Below, in pieces: positions 6,947 through 15,735 of a stretch of DNA of 20,414 bases. The translations under genes were made by a program, and so were the position numbers. Source of the stretch: JBBTXG01 sp038062375 (lineage in GTDB: Bacteria; Patescibacteriota; Minisyncoccia; Minisyncoccales; UBA10102); assembly GCA_038062375.1 (NCBI GenBank), contig JBBTXG010000015.1, positions 1 to 20,414 of the forward strand. The letters are read 5' to 3'. The notes below the pieces were generated by a model. It did no database searches. It was not told the origin of the DNA and saw only the letters and a list, made by a program, of their open reading frames with translations. Numbering within the stretch: the first letter of the stretch is position 1; each line of letters starts with the position of its first letter.

Positions 6947-7927
6947 ATGACGATGCGCACCCTTATTCTTCCTTTTGATATATTCGGAGAATGTAGAAAA
7001 TATAATATCCCTCTTTGGCAATGTCCCCAGTTTCTCTTTTTGATGATGGGCTCGCTCATTATTATTTCGAGCTTGTTTTCTTATGTATTGGGGACAAAAT
7101 ACATCGAAGATCCTCAAATTACTACTCTCTTTATTTTATTCCTTACCGGTATTCTTTTGGCAATTACATTTGTTATTACGCGAAGTTTCGAAAGGCTCGC
7201 CGAGGCCAATCGCCTTAAATCAGAATTTATCAGCATTGTTTCTCACCAACTCCGTTCCCCCCTCACCAATGTAAAATGGGGGCTGGATTTTCTTCGGGAG
7301 GAAGGTGGGGAACGAACGGAGCAAGAAGGAGAGTATTTTGACATAATCAGAGAAAATACTCGCCGCATGGAAGAACTCGTGGAAGACCTCCTCACGGTCT
7401 CCCGAATCCAACAGGGCAGCCTTCCTTTCCAGAAAAAAGAGTTTTCCTTTGAGGAACTCCTTCGTACTGTTCTTTCGGAGTTTCAGTCGTTCATCAACGC
7501 CTCGAATATTGAAGTAAAAATCGAGGGAGAAAAAATGGCTCAAATCGTCACCGATCCTTCCCTTGTGCGTCATATTGTTGCAAATCTTTTAGACAATGCA
7601 ATCCGGTATGCATGGCAAGAATCTTCCCAAGATTCGAGAGAAAGAAAAGAAAACCGAAAAATTCTTGTCCGCTATCGCCAGCTCGACGACCTCCTTCAAG
7701 TAGAGGTTCAAGACAATGGGATTGGGATTCCTCAAGAAGATCAAAGGTTTATCTTCCAAAAATTCTTCCGTTCAAGTAATGCCGTACGCCGCCAAACCCA
7801 GGGTTCTGGTCTCGGATTGTATATTGTAAAATCGCTCCTAGAAAAGATGGGTGGAACCATTGGATTCGCTTCAGAAGAAAACAAAGGGTCGACATTTTGG
7901 TTTACCATCCCTACTGCAAAGCAATAG
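6947..7927 (+). CDS. membrane sensor histidine kinase
   Basis: A 326-residue two-component sensor kinase. Two transmembrane helices (about 29-49 and 58-78) leave only a very short external loop, so it probably senses within the membrane or through partners. The HisKA domain has the phosphoacceptor His100 in SHQLRSPL. The HATPase domain has the N box around Asn217 (NLLDNAIRYA), the G1 box DNGIGIP at 257-263 and the G2 box GSGLGLYIVK at 286-295. There is no HAMP or PAS domain. The response regulator starts 26 nt after its stop, and pilB follows, so the pair probably controls the pilus genes. A second in-frame ATG at 6953 is possible. Confidence 0.92.
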   Translation: MTMRTLILPFDIFGECRKYNIPLWQCPQFLFLMMGSLIIISSLFSYVLGTKYIEDPQITTLFILFLTGILLAITFVITRSFERLAEANRLKSEFISIVSHQLRSPLTNVKWGLDFLREEGGERTEQEGEYFDIIRENTRRMEELVEDLLTVSRIQQGSLPFQKKEFSFEELLRTVLSEFQSFINASNIEVKIEGEKMAQIVTDPSLVRHIVANLLDNAIRYAWQESSQDSRERKENRKILVRYRQLDDLLQVEVQDNGIGIPQEDQRFIFQKFFRSSNAVRRQTQGSGLGLYIVKSLLEKMGGTIGFASEENKGSTFWFTIPTAKQ

Positions 7928-7953
7928 ATCACACTAACATTCTCGCGTCCCAT

Positions 7954-8337
7954 ATGAAAACAATTCTTTTTATTGAAGACGAGTCTGCTGTTCAAAAAGC
8001 CTTTTCTGACATGTTAACGAAAGAGGGTTTTGAAATCATACCCGCGCTCGATGGTGAAATAGGGCTAAGGCTCGCAACAAAGAAACATCCCGATCTAATT
8101 CTTCTTGATCTTGTACTGCCCAAAATGGATGGATTTGAGGTGCTCAAACAATTAAAGGGTGCTGCTGGGACCAAAACAATTCCCGTGATTGTGCTCACGA
8201 ACTTAGAACAAATGGAAAATATCCAACAAGTACTTGATCTGGGAGCAACCACCTACCTTGTAAAAGCGAATTACACCTTACAGGAAGTGGTAGAGAAGAT
8301 TCGAAAAATCCTCAAAGATAACGGTACGAGCGATTAA
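7954..8337 (+). CDS. single-domain (CheY-like) response regulator
   Basis: A 127-residue receiver domain with no output domain. Acidic pocket Glu8/Asp9, phosphoacceptor Asp52 (LILLDLVLP), Thr82 and Lys104 (YLVKAN) are all in place. I chose ATG 7954 because the protein then starts KTILFIEDE, the normal first strand of receivers; the longer in-frame extension overlaps the kinase gene. Without a DNA-binding domain it must act by protein contact, plausibly on PilB or another pilus component encoded next to it. That target is inference from gene order. Confidence 0.92.
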   Translation: MKTILFIEDESAVQKAFSDMLTKEGFEIIPALDGEIGLRLATKKHPDLILLDLVLPKMDGFEVLKQLKGAAGTKTIPVIVLTNLEQMENIQQVLDLGATTYLVKANYTLQEVVEKIRKILKDNGTSD

Positions 8338-8345
8338 CGGCAAAC

Positions 8346-8367
8346 GACTTGCAAAAAACAACAAGTC
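8346..8367 (+). promoter_or_regulatory. small hairpin before pilB
   Basis: GACTTG / CAAGTC separated by a 10-nt A-rich loop, lying between the response regulator stop and the pilB ATG (8380). There is no T-run, so it is not an intrinsic terminator; it may modulate pilB translation or mRNA stability. Confidence 0.3.
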
Positions 8368-8379
8368 ATAGGGAACAAT

Positions 8380-10134
8380 ATGCAAGTGGAAGATCAACAA
8401 TTAAAGATGTTTCTCCTTGATGCGGGACTGGTAAAAGAAAAAGACCTCGAGGAGGCAGAAAGCAAGGCAAAGAAGGTACAAAAGCGCTTAGGGGACATCC
8501 TGGTGGCACAGGGGCTTCTTTCTGAAGAGCAATTGATAAAGATGCAGGCATACATCCTAGGGATTCCCTTTGTAGATCTTTCCGAAGAGAAGGTTGACCA
8601 TGAAATTCTCAAGATCATCCCCGAGCCCATCGCAAGATCGTATAACATTGTCGCGTTTCGGAGAAAGGGAAAGAATTTAGAGGTGGCGATGCTCGATCCC
8701 AATGATTTGGCAACTATTGATTTCATTAAGAAAAAGGCGGATTTGAAGATTCTCCCTCGCCTGACAACGTCAGAAAGTATCAAAAAGGTGCTCCAGCAGT
8801 ACTCCAAATCTCTCGAGGCAGAATTTGGAGACATTATTAAAAAAGAGGTTGTTGGGATCAAAGCAATAAGAGAAGAAGGGGATATTGGCCAAAGAGAGAA
8901 AGAGGAGCTCGAAAAGGTAGCAGAAGAACTTCCCGTGATCCGGATTGTGGAAACACTCTTAAAACATGCTATCTTGCAGCGCGCTTCTGATATTCATATC
9001 GAGCCCACGGAAAAAGAGGTTATTGTGCGGTATCGAATTGACGGAGTGCTCCGAGACGCAATGGTGCTCCCCAAACAAGCGGCTTCCGGGATTGTTGCTC
9101 GAATTAAAGTCTTGGCGAACTTAAAACTAGATGAACATCGGCTCCCTCAAGACGGAAGATTTAAAATTGAAACCGATGAGTATCGCTATTCTACGAGAGT
9201 TTCGGTACTGCCGGTCTTTGACGGAGAAAAAGTGGTTATGCGTTTGCTCTCTGAAACCGCAAAAGCATACACTCTAGAACAGCTTGGGTTCCGAGACGAA
9301 GCGCTCGAGCATCTCGAACGAAACCTCAAACGTCCCGTAGGCATGCTGTTAATCACTGGCCCCACCGGCTCTGGGAAAACAACAACACTCTATTCGATGA
9401 TCGAGATCTTGAATACCCCTGAAGTGAACATCTCTACGGTCGAAGACCCCATTGAATACCGCATGCCAAGAGTCAATCAAACACAGGTGCAGCCTAAAGT
9501 TGGCGTCACTTTTGCATCTGGTCTCCGAGCCCTTCTTAGACAAGATCCTGATATCATTATGGTCGGAGAGATTCGTGACCAAGAGACTGCGAACTTGGCA
9601 ATCAACGCTGCTTTGACAGGACATCTCGTGCTTTCCACTCTCCATACAAACAATGCCGCAGGAGCAATCCCTCGCTTAATTGACATGGGAGTAGAACCCT
9701 TCCTCATTTCTTCTACGCTGAATGTGATGGTAGCCCAACGATTGGTGCGAAGACTCTGTGACGAAAAAGAGCAATATCATCTCCTGCCCAAAGATATTGA
9801 AAATTTCTCTTCCTATTGTGACCTCGAAAAAGTGGCAAGGATTCTCCGCGCCAATAAAATGATCAAGCAAAACCAAACCATTCGAGATACTCCTTTTTGG
9901 AAACCAAAACCAAGCAACGAATGCCCTGATGGGTATCAAGGAAGGATTGGGGTTTACGAAGTATTGCCAGTCACCGAAACGATCAAAGAACTCATTATCC
10001 AACATGCTTCCATCGAAAAGATCCAGAGCCAGGCGCAAGCAGAAGGCATGATCACGATGGTAGAAGATGGTTTTATCAAAGCAGCCCAGGGAATAACCAG
10101 CCTCGAGGAAGTACTAAGAGTCATTATGGAATAA
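8380..10134 (+). CDS. pilB: type IV pilus extension ATPase PilB (GspE family)
   Basis: A 584-residue AAA-like secretion ATPase that powers pilin polymerisation from the cytoplasmic side. The N-terminal MshEN/GspE-N region (about 1-150) has the usual LGDILVAQGLLSEEQL pattern. The ATPase shows Walker A GPTGSGKTT at 327-335, an Asp box with Glu355-Asp356, Walker B region DPDIIMVGEIRD at 389-400 and the His box STLHTNNA. The family's zinc-binding tetracysteine (two CxxC pairs) is degenerate: only single cysteines remain at 460, 480 and 515, in a longer loop before GYQGRIGVYEVL. pilC starts 1 nt after its stop. Confidence 0.95.
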   Translation: MQVEDQQLKMFLLDAGLVKEKDLEEAESKAKKVQKRLGDILVAQGLLSEEQLIKMQAYILGIPFVDLSEEKVDHEILKIIPEPIARSYNIVAFRRKGKNLEVAMLDPNDLATIDFIKKKADLKILPRLTTSESIKKVLQQYSKSLEAEFGDIIKKEVVGIKAIREEGDIGQREKEELEKVAEELPVIRIVETLLKHAILQRASDIHIEPTEKEVIVRYRIDGVLRDAMVLPKQAASGIVARIKVLANLKLDEHRLPQDGRFKIETDEYRYSTRVSVLPVFDGEKVVMRLLSETAKAYTLEQLGFRDEALEHLERNLKRPVGMLLITGPTGSGKTTTLYSMIEILNTPEVNISTVEDPIEYRMPRVNQTQVQPKVGVTFASGLRALLRQDPDIIMVGEIRDQETANLAINAALTGHLVLSTLHTNNAAGAIPRLIDMGVEPFLISSTLNVMVAQRLVRRLCDEKEQYHLLPKDIENFSSYCDLEKVARILRANKMIKQNQTIRDTPFWKPKPSNECPDGYQGRIGVYEVLPVTETIKELIIQHASIEKIQSQAQAEGMITMVEDGFIKAAQGITSLEEVLRVIME

Positions 10135-10135
10135 G

Positions 10136-11359
10136 ATGCCTACCTACTTTTATACCGCGATTTCTTCGAAAGGAGAGCGAACATCAGGAACTGAAATTGC
10201 CAAGAACGAACACGAATTAGCAAGGATCTTGCGAGACAAAGGCTACCTGACGACGAGTGCGGTTCTCCATGAGAAAAAAAGGGGGGGATTCCATCTCTTT
10301 GGGTTCTTTGAAAAATTTCGCGGGGTAGCGCTTTCCGAAAGGCTTCTCTTTGTGCGAAATCTGAACGTGATGGCAGCTTCTGGCGTCCCCCTGTCAAGGG
10401 CTCTCGATGTCCTCGCCTTACAGGCAAAAAGTAAGCGTTTCGGAGACATCGTCACCAATGTTCGAGAACGAGTGGTCCAGGGACAAACCATGTCGCAGGC
10501 GATGGGAGTACATCCGGAAGCATTCTCCGAGTTATTCATCAACATGATCAAAGCGGGAGAAGAATCTGGAACATTAGAAGAGGTACTTTCCCATCTCACT
10601 TTACAACTCGAGCGAGAGTATGACTTGCGATCAAAAATCAAAGGAGCGCTCATGTACCCCGCGGTTATTGTGACGGCAATGATCGGAGTAGGAGTCTTGA
10701 TGCTCACGCTCGTTGTTCCAAAGCTCGCCGATACCTTTGAAGAACTAGGGGTAGATCTCCCCTTGACCACTCGGCTCGTTATTGCAACAGGCACTTTTCT
10801 CGCAGAGCGCTGGTACCTCGCCTTTCCGCTCTTTTTTCTGTTGGTGTTTCTTTTTTGGAGAGCGATAAAAACACCCATGGGCAAACAAATCATTGACACT
10901 TGGAGTTTGAAGGTTCCCGTCATATCAGGTATTATTCAAAAAACAAACACCGCTCTCATGACAAGAACATTAAGCTCCCTTATCTCTTCTGGAGTTCCGA
11001 TTGTTCGAGCGCTGGAAATCACGTCTCAAGTAGTGGGGAATCTTCATTTCCGGGAGTCCTTGAGCGTATCTTCCGAAAAGGTCCGCAAGGGAACAAAACT
11101 TTCGGCAAGTTTGAAGGAATACGAACATCTCTATCCCTTGATGGTCACCCAGATGATTGAGGTGGGCGAAGAGACGGGAGAAACCGGCTCTATGCTTGCA
11201 AAGATTGCAGAATTTTTTGAAAGCGAGGTAACGAATACCGCAAAGAGTCTCACGTCCATTTTAGAGCCGATTCTCATGCTTCTCGTCGGAATCGTAGTTG
11301 GTTTTTTTGCAATTTCCATGATTCAGCCCATGTATTCATTGATAAGTGGCTTTCAGTGA
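10136..11359 (+). CDS. pilC: type IV pilus inner-membrane platform protein PilC (GspF family)
   Basis: A 407-residue polytopic protein of normal length that couples PilB to pilin insertion. Two homologous T2SF domains are visible, at about 67-190 and 270-393, each with the pattern L-x-S-G-V-P-L/I-x-R-A-L and an acidic GEE(S/T)G motif (141-145 and 344-348). Transmembrane helices lie at about 171-194, 225-243 and 374-398. Preceded by pilB by 1 nt and followed 4 nt later by the first prepilin, so the genes are cotranscribed. Confidence 0.95.
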   Translation: MPTYFYTAISSKGERTSGTEIAKNEHELARILRDKGYLTTSAVLHEKKRGGFHLFGFFEKFRGVALSERLLFVRNLNVMAASGVPLSRALDVLALQAKSKRFGDIVTNVRERVVQGQTMSQAMGVHPEAFSELFINMIKAGEESGTLEEVLSHLTLQLEREYDLRSKIKGALMYPAVIVTAMIGVGVLMLTLVVPKLADTFEELGVDLPLTTRLVIATGTFLAERWYLAFPLFFLLVFLFWRAIKTPMGKQIIDTWSLKVPVISGIIQKTNTALMTRTLSSLISSGVPIVRALEITSQVVGNLHFRESLSVSSEKVRKGTKLSASLKEYEHLYPLMVTQMIEVGEETGETGSMLAKIAEFFESEVTNTAKSLTSILEPILMLLVGIVVGFFAISMIQPMYSLISGFQ

Positions 11360-11363
11360 TACC

Positions 11364-12233
11364 ATGAAAAAAGGATTTACGCTTATCGAAACTCTCGTGG
11401 TGCTTGGTATGTTTTTTGCTGCAGTAGCCCTCGCAGTTCCTGTCTTTCGTTCGTTTCAAAAAGAATCAGATCTCTCGAACGCTACACACCAGATCCAAAA
11501 TATCCTCAAATTAGCCCAGAGCAAAACGATAGCTTCAGAGAGTGAAAGCAAATACGGAGTATCTTTCAACACTGCGCTTACTCCTCACCGCTATACATTA
11601 TTTCAAGGAAACAGTTATGCTTCCCGAGATCCCGCGTTCGATCAAGTATTTATCCTTCCAACTTCAGTCGAGATATTTCTTATTAGCTTGGGTGCGGGGA
11701 GTGAGGCGGTCTTTGACCGAATCCAAGGGACCACGAGCCAATCCGGAACAATCTCCCTCCGCGTGATTGGCGACCCTTCCAAGACCGCCACCATCTACGT
11801 GGAAAATTCTGGCAAAATTGCTACGGTCAACACTGCCGTAGCTTCCGATAGCAACCGGATCAAGGATTCTCGACATACCCATATCGATTATACCGGTCGC
11901 ATCATTGATACGGCAACCGAAAAAATCATTATTCACGACAGTTTCACGCCCGTTGAAATTCGTATCGCAGATTATCTTGAAGGCGGACAAATCCAATGGA
12001 CAGGAGAGGTGAACGCTGGCGGACAAATCCAGAAACTCAAAATTCACACACACATTCTCAATGACGTCACTCTCCGTACTCAATTCTCTATTCATCGTGA
12101 CCGGAGGTATAATAATAGACATATCCATGTGAGCTTGAGCGGAGATTCAACAGGAGACCTCATTCAATACGCTGATAACGGAGATACCACCCAAGGCACT
12201 TCTCTCTATGCTTTACCTCCATCGCTTCAATAA
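11364..12233 (+). CDS. GspH/FimT-like prepilin with histidine-rich C-terminal extension
   Basis: A 289-residue prepilin. The leader MKKG is cleaved before Phe5 (G^FTLIETLVVLGMFF), and the conserved Glu at mature position 5 is present, so it should be processed by a prepilin peptidase and enter the filament or its tip. Residues 30-155 look like a GspH/FimT pseudopilin head. Residues 157-289 are an extra beta-rich region with three His-x-His pairs (171-173, 228-230, 253-255), suggesting metal binding. I chose ATG 11364, since the leader is then four residues. Role as minor pilin is inferred from position after pilC. Confidence 0.85.
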   Translation: MKKGFTLIETLVVLGMFFAAVALAVPVFRSFQKESDLSNATHQIQNILKLAQSKTIASESESKYGVSFNTALTPHRYTLFQGNSYASRDPAFDQVFILPTSVEIFLISLGAGSEAVFDRIQGTTSQSGTISLRVIGDPSKTATIYVENSGKIATVNTAVASDSNRIKDSRHTHIDYTGRIIDTATEKIIIHDSFTPVEIRIADYLEGGQIQWTGEVNAGGQIQKLKIHTHILNDVTLRTQFSIHRDRRYNNRHIHVSLSGDSTGDLIQYADNGDTTQGTSLYALPPSLQ

Positions 12234-12759
12234 AGTTCAACAGAAAACAGTTCAGGCTTCCCATCACACAGGATTGACCATCATCGAGCTGCTGGTTGCT
12301 ATTGGAATTATTGGAATTGCGTTTGTGGCTGTCTGGGGACTTCTCTCATCTTCTCTCGGGATTTCTGCCCTTCAGAAACAAACGTTCAACGCGACTGCGA
12401 TTGCCCAAGAAACCATGGAAGCCTTGAGAAACTTTCGAGACGGAGTCGCATGGAACAATGATGACGCCGCGGATATCTTGGACGGTTTAGGCATAAGAGT
12501 TGCGGGCAACTATTATCATCCTGTAAAAACGGGGTCGGGAAGCCCTCTCCAGTGGGGATTAATCCCGGGACAGGAAACGATCAATGGGTTCACGAGGGGA
12601 ATTCTGTTTTCGAATGTTTTTCGAGATGGCAACGATAATATCTCGATTAGCGGAACTGCCGATCCTGACACGAAGAAAGCAGAGATTGTTGTCTCGTGGA
12701 ACCACCGAGGACAAACCTACCAAGTCCGCTTGGTTACCTATCTTACAAACTGGAAATAA
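12208..12759 (+). CDS. PilV/GspI-like minor prepilin
   Basis: A 183-residue prepilin with a long, basic 22-residue leader ending THTG-type, cleaved G22^L23, followed by LTIIELLVAIGIIGIAFV with the conserved Glu at mature position 5. The sequence AQETMEALRNFRDGVAWNN is typical of PilV/GspI minor pilins (E-x-x-R-N-x-R-D). The only usable start is ATG 12208, inside the end of the previous gene (26-nt overlap), implying coupled translation. The next prepilin starts 1 nt after its stop. Confidence 0.82.
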   Translation: MLYLHRFNKVQQKTVQASHHTGLTIIELLVAIGIIGIAFVAVWGLLSSSLGISALQKQTFNATAIAQETMEALRNFRDGVAWNNDDAADILDGLGIRVAGNYYHPVKTGSGSPLQWGLIPGQETINGFTRGILFSNVFRDGNDNISISGTADPDTKKAEIVVSWNHRGQTYQVRLVTYLTNWK

Positions 12760-12760
12760 A

Positions 12761-13303
12761 ATGGCAAAACCCGGGTTTCAATCTCAAAAGAATGCAGAAC
12801 ATGGATTCACGTTAGTTGAAATGCTTGTCTACACGGCAGTGTCTGTAATTCTGATGACGGCAGTCAGCGTATTTGTCGTTTGGGCACTCAACCTTCAGAA
12901 CGCAAGCAAAGCGCTAAGAGAAACCCTCGAGCATGCGCAACGCGCAATGGATCAAACAGTTCTCGAAGTCAGAGCCGCAAAAAGTATTTATACTCCAACT
13001 ACAAATTCCACTCAACTTTCCTTGGAAACAACCAAATACCTTCCGCCGCAAGAAACCACTACCTCCATTGACTTTTTTATCTGTGAAAATCGTCTGTGCC
13101 TGAAAAAAGAGTCGCAAAACCCAGTTGCGCTGACCTCCGACAACATCGAAATAACAAGTATCACATTCCAAGAGGTAACGACGGCATCTCCCACGTCTTC
13201 GGTGCAGATTACGCTCCAAGCCCAATATAAGAATCCAACCAACCGCCCCGAGCTCAAAGCTCAAGTTACTCTCACTTCTACCGCTTCCCTACGATCGTAT
13301 TGA
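12761..13303 (+). CDS. PilW/GspJ-like minor prepilin
   Basis: A 180-residue prepilin with a 15-residue leader, cleavage G15^F16 (HG^FTLVEMLVYTAV), and the conserved Glu at mature position 5. The later region (ITFQEVTTASPTSSVQITL) is a beta-rich head like GspJ/PilW proteins. ATG 12761 is chosen because it lies 1 nt after the previous stop and gives a normal leader; the upstream in-frame extension overlaps the previous gene and is not pilin-like. Assignment to PilW or GspJ rests on gene order and general shape. Confidence 0.8.
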   Translation: MAKPGFQSQKNAEHGFTLVEMLVYTAVSVILMTAVSVFVVWALNLQNASKALRETLEHAQRAMDQTVLEVRAAKSIYTPTTNSTQLSLETTKYLPPQETTTSIDFFICENRLCLKKESQNPVALTSDNIEITSITFQEVTTASPTSSVQITLQAQYKNPTNRPELKAQVTLTSTASLRSY

Positions 13304-13324
13304 GATAAAGAATTTCAAAACAAA

Positions 13325-14578
13325 ATGCCCACCTTTTTCTCTCCAAAAACATCCCAGAAAGGTTTTGTACTTCTCTCTGTTATCGTGCTTATGATTATCA
13401 TTCTTCTCGGTATTGGTATCAGCATTTCCTCTCTGACATTCCGAGGACAATACGCGGCGCAAAATCTCAAGAGATCCCTGCAAGCCTACTTTTCCGCAGA
13501 AGCTGGGATTGAAGATGCGCTCTTGCGCTTGAGCAAGGCAATGAGCTGGTCGAGCCCTTATACCATCTCGGTGGAAGGTACGTCTGTCCAAGTAACAATT
13601 TCAAACATGGTGGGAGGCGCGAGAACGATTACGGGAAAGGGCGATGATTCCGCTCGAATTCGAAAAGTACAGACCGTGTACGCAATCTCATCGAGTTCGC
13701 ACGGGTTTTTCTACGGTGCTCAAGTAGGCGATGCGGGCATTGAAATGGAAAACAATAGTCAGATTATCGGCAACGTATTTTCAAATGGCAACATTATCGC
13801 CCAACCTGGTTCTCAAATTACCGGTACCGCAAAGGTGGCAGGAGCCGGCCATAGGATTGAAAGGGCTACCATCGGAAACGATGCGTTTGTGGATATCTGT
13901 CAAAACTCGAGCATTGGCGATGAACTTCATGCCAATAGCCAAACCGGCTGTTCGTACGGCTCGTTGATTACGCTTGGCTCTCCTCCTTCCCCAGAACCCT
14001 TGCCAATTTCGAACACCCAAATCAGTGCGTGGAAAACCGATGCTGAAACAGGAGGGGTTATCTCTGGAGATTATAATTTATCGGGCTCGAGCACTGCCTC
14101 GCTTGGTCCAAAGAAAATCATAGGAAATCTTATAGTTCAAAACAATGCAATTTTAACCATTACCGGAACTCTCTGGGTTACGGGCAATGTGGATATCAAA
14201 AACAATGCGCAAGTCCGCTTATATGGTGCAATCTATGATACCCTAAGCGGCGTCATTATCAGCGATGGAATGATTACCCTCCAAAACGACAGTATTTCAT
14301 CTGGGAGTGGACAGCCGGGAAGTTACCTCATGTATCTTTCTACTGCGTCCCTCAATCCAGCTCTGGAATTCAAAAACAATGCCAAAGCAGATATCTTATA
14401 TACAAGCAATGGATGGGCAGAAATTGAAAATAATGCCGCATTAAAAGAAATTACCGCGTATGGTCTTCGAATCGAAAACAATGCGACCGTTACCTACGAG
14501 AGTGGCCTCGCGGATGCGGTCTTTAGCTCGGGTGCCGATGCGGGCTGGAGCGTAACAAGTTGGAAAGAGGTTGAATGA
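13325..14578 (+). CDS. PilX-like prepilin with predicted C-terminal beta-solenoid
   Basis: A 417-residue protein. The leader is cleaved G13^F14 (KG^FVLLSVIVLMII). Mature position 5 is Ser instead of Glu, as in GspK/PilX-type tip pilins. YFSAEAGIEDALLRL at 55-69 is the PilX N-terminal signature. From about 130 to 395 the protein is built of short repeats centred on Asn-Asn-Ala/Ser (143-144, 273-274, 293-294, 351-352, 369-370, 385-386, plus Asn321-Asp322) alternating with beta strands, resembling a bactofilin- or autotransporter-like beta-helix. It ends GWSVTSWKEVE. Likely a tip-located adhesin-like minor pilin; that role is inference. Two cysteines (192 and 209) could form a disulfide. Confidence 0.8.
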   Translation: MPTFFSPKTSQKGFVLLSVIVLMIIILLGIGISISSLTFRGQYAAQNLKRSLQAYFSAEAGIEDALLRLSKAMSWSSPYTISVEGTSVQVTISNMVGGARTITGKGDDSARIRKVQTVYAISSSSHGFFYGAQVGDAGIEMENNSQIIGNVFSNGNIIAQPGSQITGTAKVAGAGHRIERATIGNDAFVDICQNSSIGDELHANSQTGCSYGSLITLGSPPSPEPLPISNTQISAWKTDAETGGVISGDYNLSGSSTASLGPKKIIGNLIVQNNAILTITGTLWVTGNVDIKNNAQVRLYGAIYDTLSGVIISDGMITLQNDSISSGSGQPGSYLMYLSTASLNPALEFKNNAKADILYTSNGWAEIENNAALKEITAYGLRIENNATVTYESGLADAVFSSGADAGWSVTSWKEVE

Positions 14579-14602
14579 AATTTGCTATGAATGCAGACAC
14601 GA

Positions 14603-14608
14603 TATAAA
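14603..14608 (+). promoter_or_regulatory. -10 element 8 nt before pilM, leaderless start
   Basis: TATAAA inside GATATAAAAT, 8 nt upstream of the pilM ATG (14617), the same spacing as for the histidine kinase gene. No good -35 is visible. If used, pilM-pilN-pilO would have an internal promoter with a leaderless first gene. Confidence 0.4.
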
Positions 14609-14616
14609 ATGAGAAT

Positions 14617-15720
14617 ATGTGGGATTTTTTCCATTTTCCTCCTTATGCATTTGGGCTGGATATTTCAGATCTGTCACTCAAGATCGCCTCATTACAAAAG
14701 GATAAGAGAGCTTTTCGACTGACTGCATTTGGAGAGTTTCCAATCCCCGAAGGGGTTATTCAAAAGGGAGAGATTAAAAAGCAAGATGAGCTCGTCCAAA
14801 TTCTCCGAAACGCTCTCTCGCACACGAAAGGAGGTAAGATTTCTACCAAGTATGCGGTCGCCTCGCTTCCGGAAGAACAGGCTTTTTTGCAAGTAATCCA
14901 GCTTCCTCCCATGAAAGAAGAGGAGGTCTCTCTCGCAATACGCTTTGAAGCCGAAAACTACATTCCTTACCCGCTCGATACGGTGTACCTTGATTCTCAA
15001 ATCATTTCACCTGTTCACGACCATCTTTCGCATGTGGATGTACTTTTGACCTCGCTTCCCAAAACAATCGTGGATTCTTATGTTCAGGTTTTCAAAAAAG
15101 CGGGTCTGATCCCCAAGGTATTAGAAATTGAGTCACTTGCGGTGAGCAGAGCGCTTGTAAAACAAGAGGTGGCGCCCACCCCTTTGTTGATTGCAGATAT
15201 TGGCTCTACAAGAACGGGTTTGAGCATATTTTCCGGATACGGTCTGCGATTTACAACTTCCATCCCTCTCTCTTCGGAAGAACTCACCAATGCGATTGCA
15301 AAGACTCTTCGCGTCGAAAGAAAAAAGGCGGAAGAATTCAAAAAAAGATATGGGCTCGGCTCTCGCAACTCCTCATCCTCCGGCAAAGAGGTTTTTGAAG
15401 CTCTCATCCCGCCGCTCACTGATCTCATGGAACAAATAAAAAAATATCTTACTTATTACGAATCTCATGCGTCCCACCAGCATTTATCGAAAAACATAAA
15501 AGGCGTAACAAAAATCATCTTGTGCGGAGGAGGAGCAAATCTGCCTGGTTTGGTTGAATTCCTTACCAAGGGATTACACATGGAAGTTGCCAAAGGAAAT
15601 CCGTGGATAAATATCTTACCTAGCCCGTTGAAAGAAATTCCTCCTCTGTCCATGGAGGATTCTCTTCGCTATACCACTGCGCTTGGTCTTGCGTTACGAG
15701 GGATACGAGATGAGAGATAA
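14617..15720 (+). CDS. pilM: type IV pilus actin-like assembly protein PilM
   Basis: A 367-residue cytoplasmic ATPase of the actin/FtsA fold that binds the PilN N-terminus. Phosphate-1 motif FGLDISDLSLKI at 12-23, phosphate-2 motif ADIGSTRTGLSIF at 193-205, and adenosine motif ILCGGGANLPGL at 301-312 are visible. The block LPPMKEEEVSLAIRFEAENYIPYPL (96-120) is characteristic of PilM. pilN begins 15 nt after its stop and retains a typical PilM-binding N-terminus, supporting the assignment. Confidence 0.95.
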   Translation: MWDFFHFPPYAFGLDISDLSLKIASLQKDKRAFRLTAFGEFPIPEGVIQKGEIKKQDELVQILRNALSHTKGGKISTKYAVASLPEEQAFLQVIQLPPMKEEEVSLAIRFEAENYIPYPLDTVYLDSQIISPVHDHLSHVDVLLTSLPKTIVDSYVQVFKKAGLIPKVLEIESLAVSRALVKQEVAPTPLLIADIGSTRTGLSIFSGYGLRFTTSIPLSSEELTNAIAKTLRVERKKAEEFKKRYGLGSRNSSSSGKEVFEALIPPLTDLMEQIKKYLTYYESHASHQHLSKNIKGVTKIILCGGGANLPGLVEFLTKGLHMEVAKGNPWINILPSPLKEIPPLSMEDSLRYTTALGLALRGIRDER

Positions 15721-15735
15721 AAGATTTGAATTTCT

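Noticed and set aside
6638..7117. 159-codon minus-strand frame across the tRNA-Pro region
   Set aside because: It translates tRNA-Pro sequence and overlaps the histidine kinase start and the tRNA promoter. It is a product of the tRNA and low stop density.
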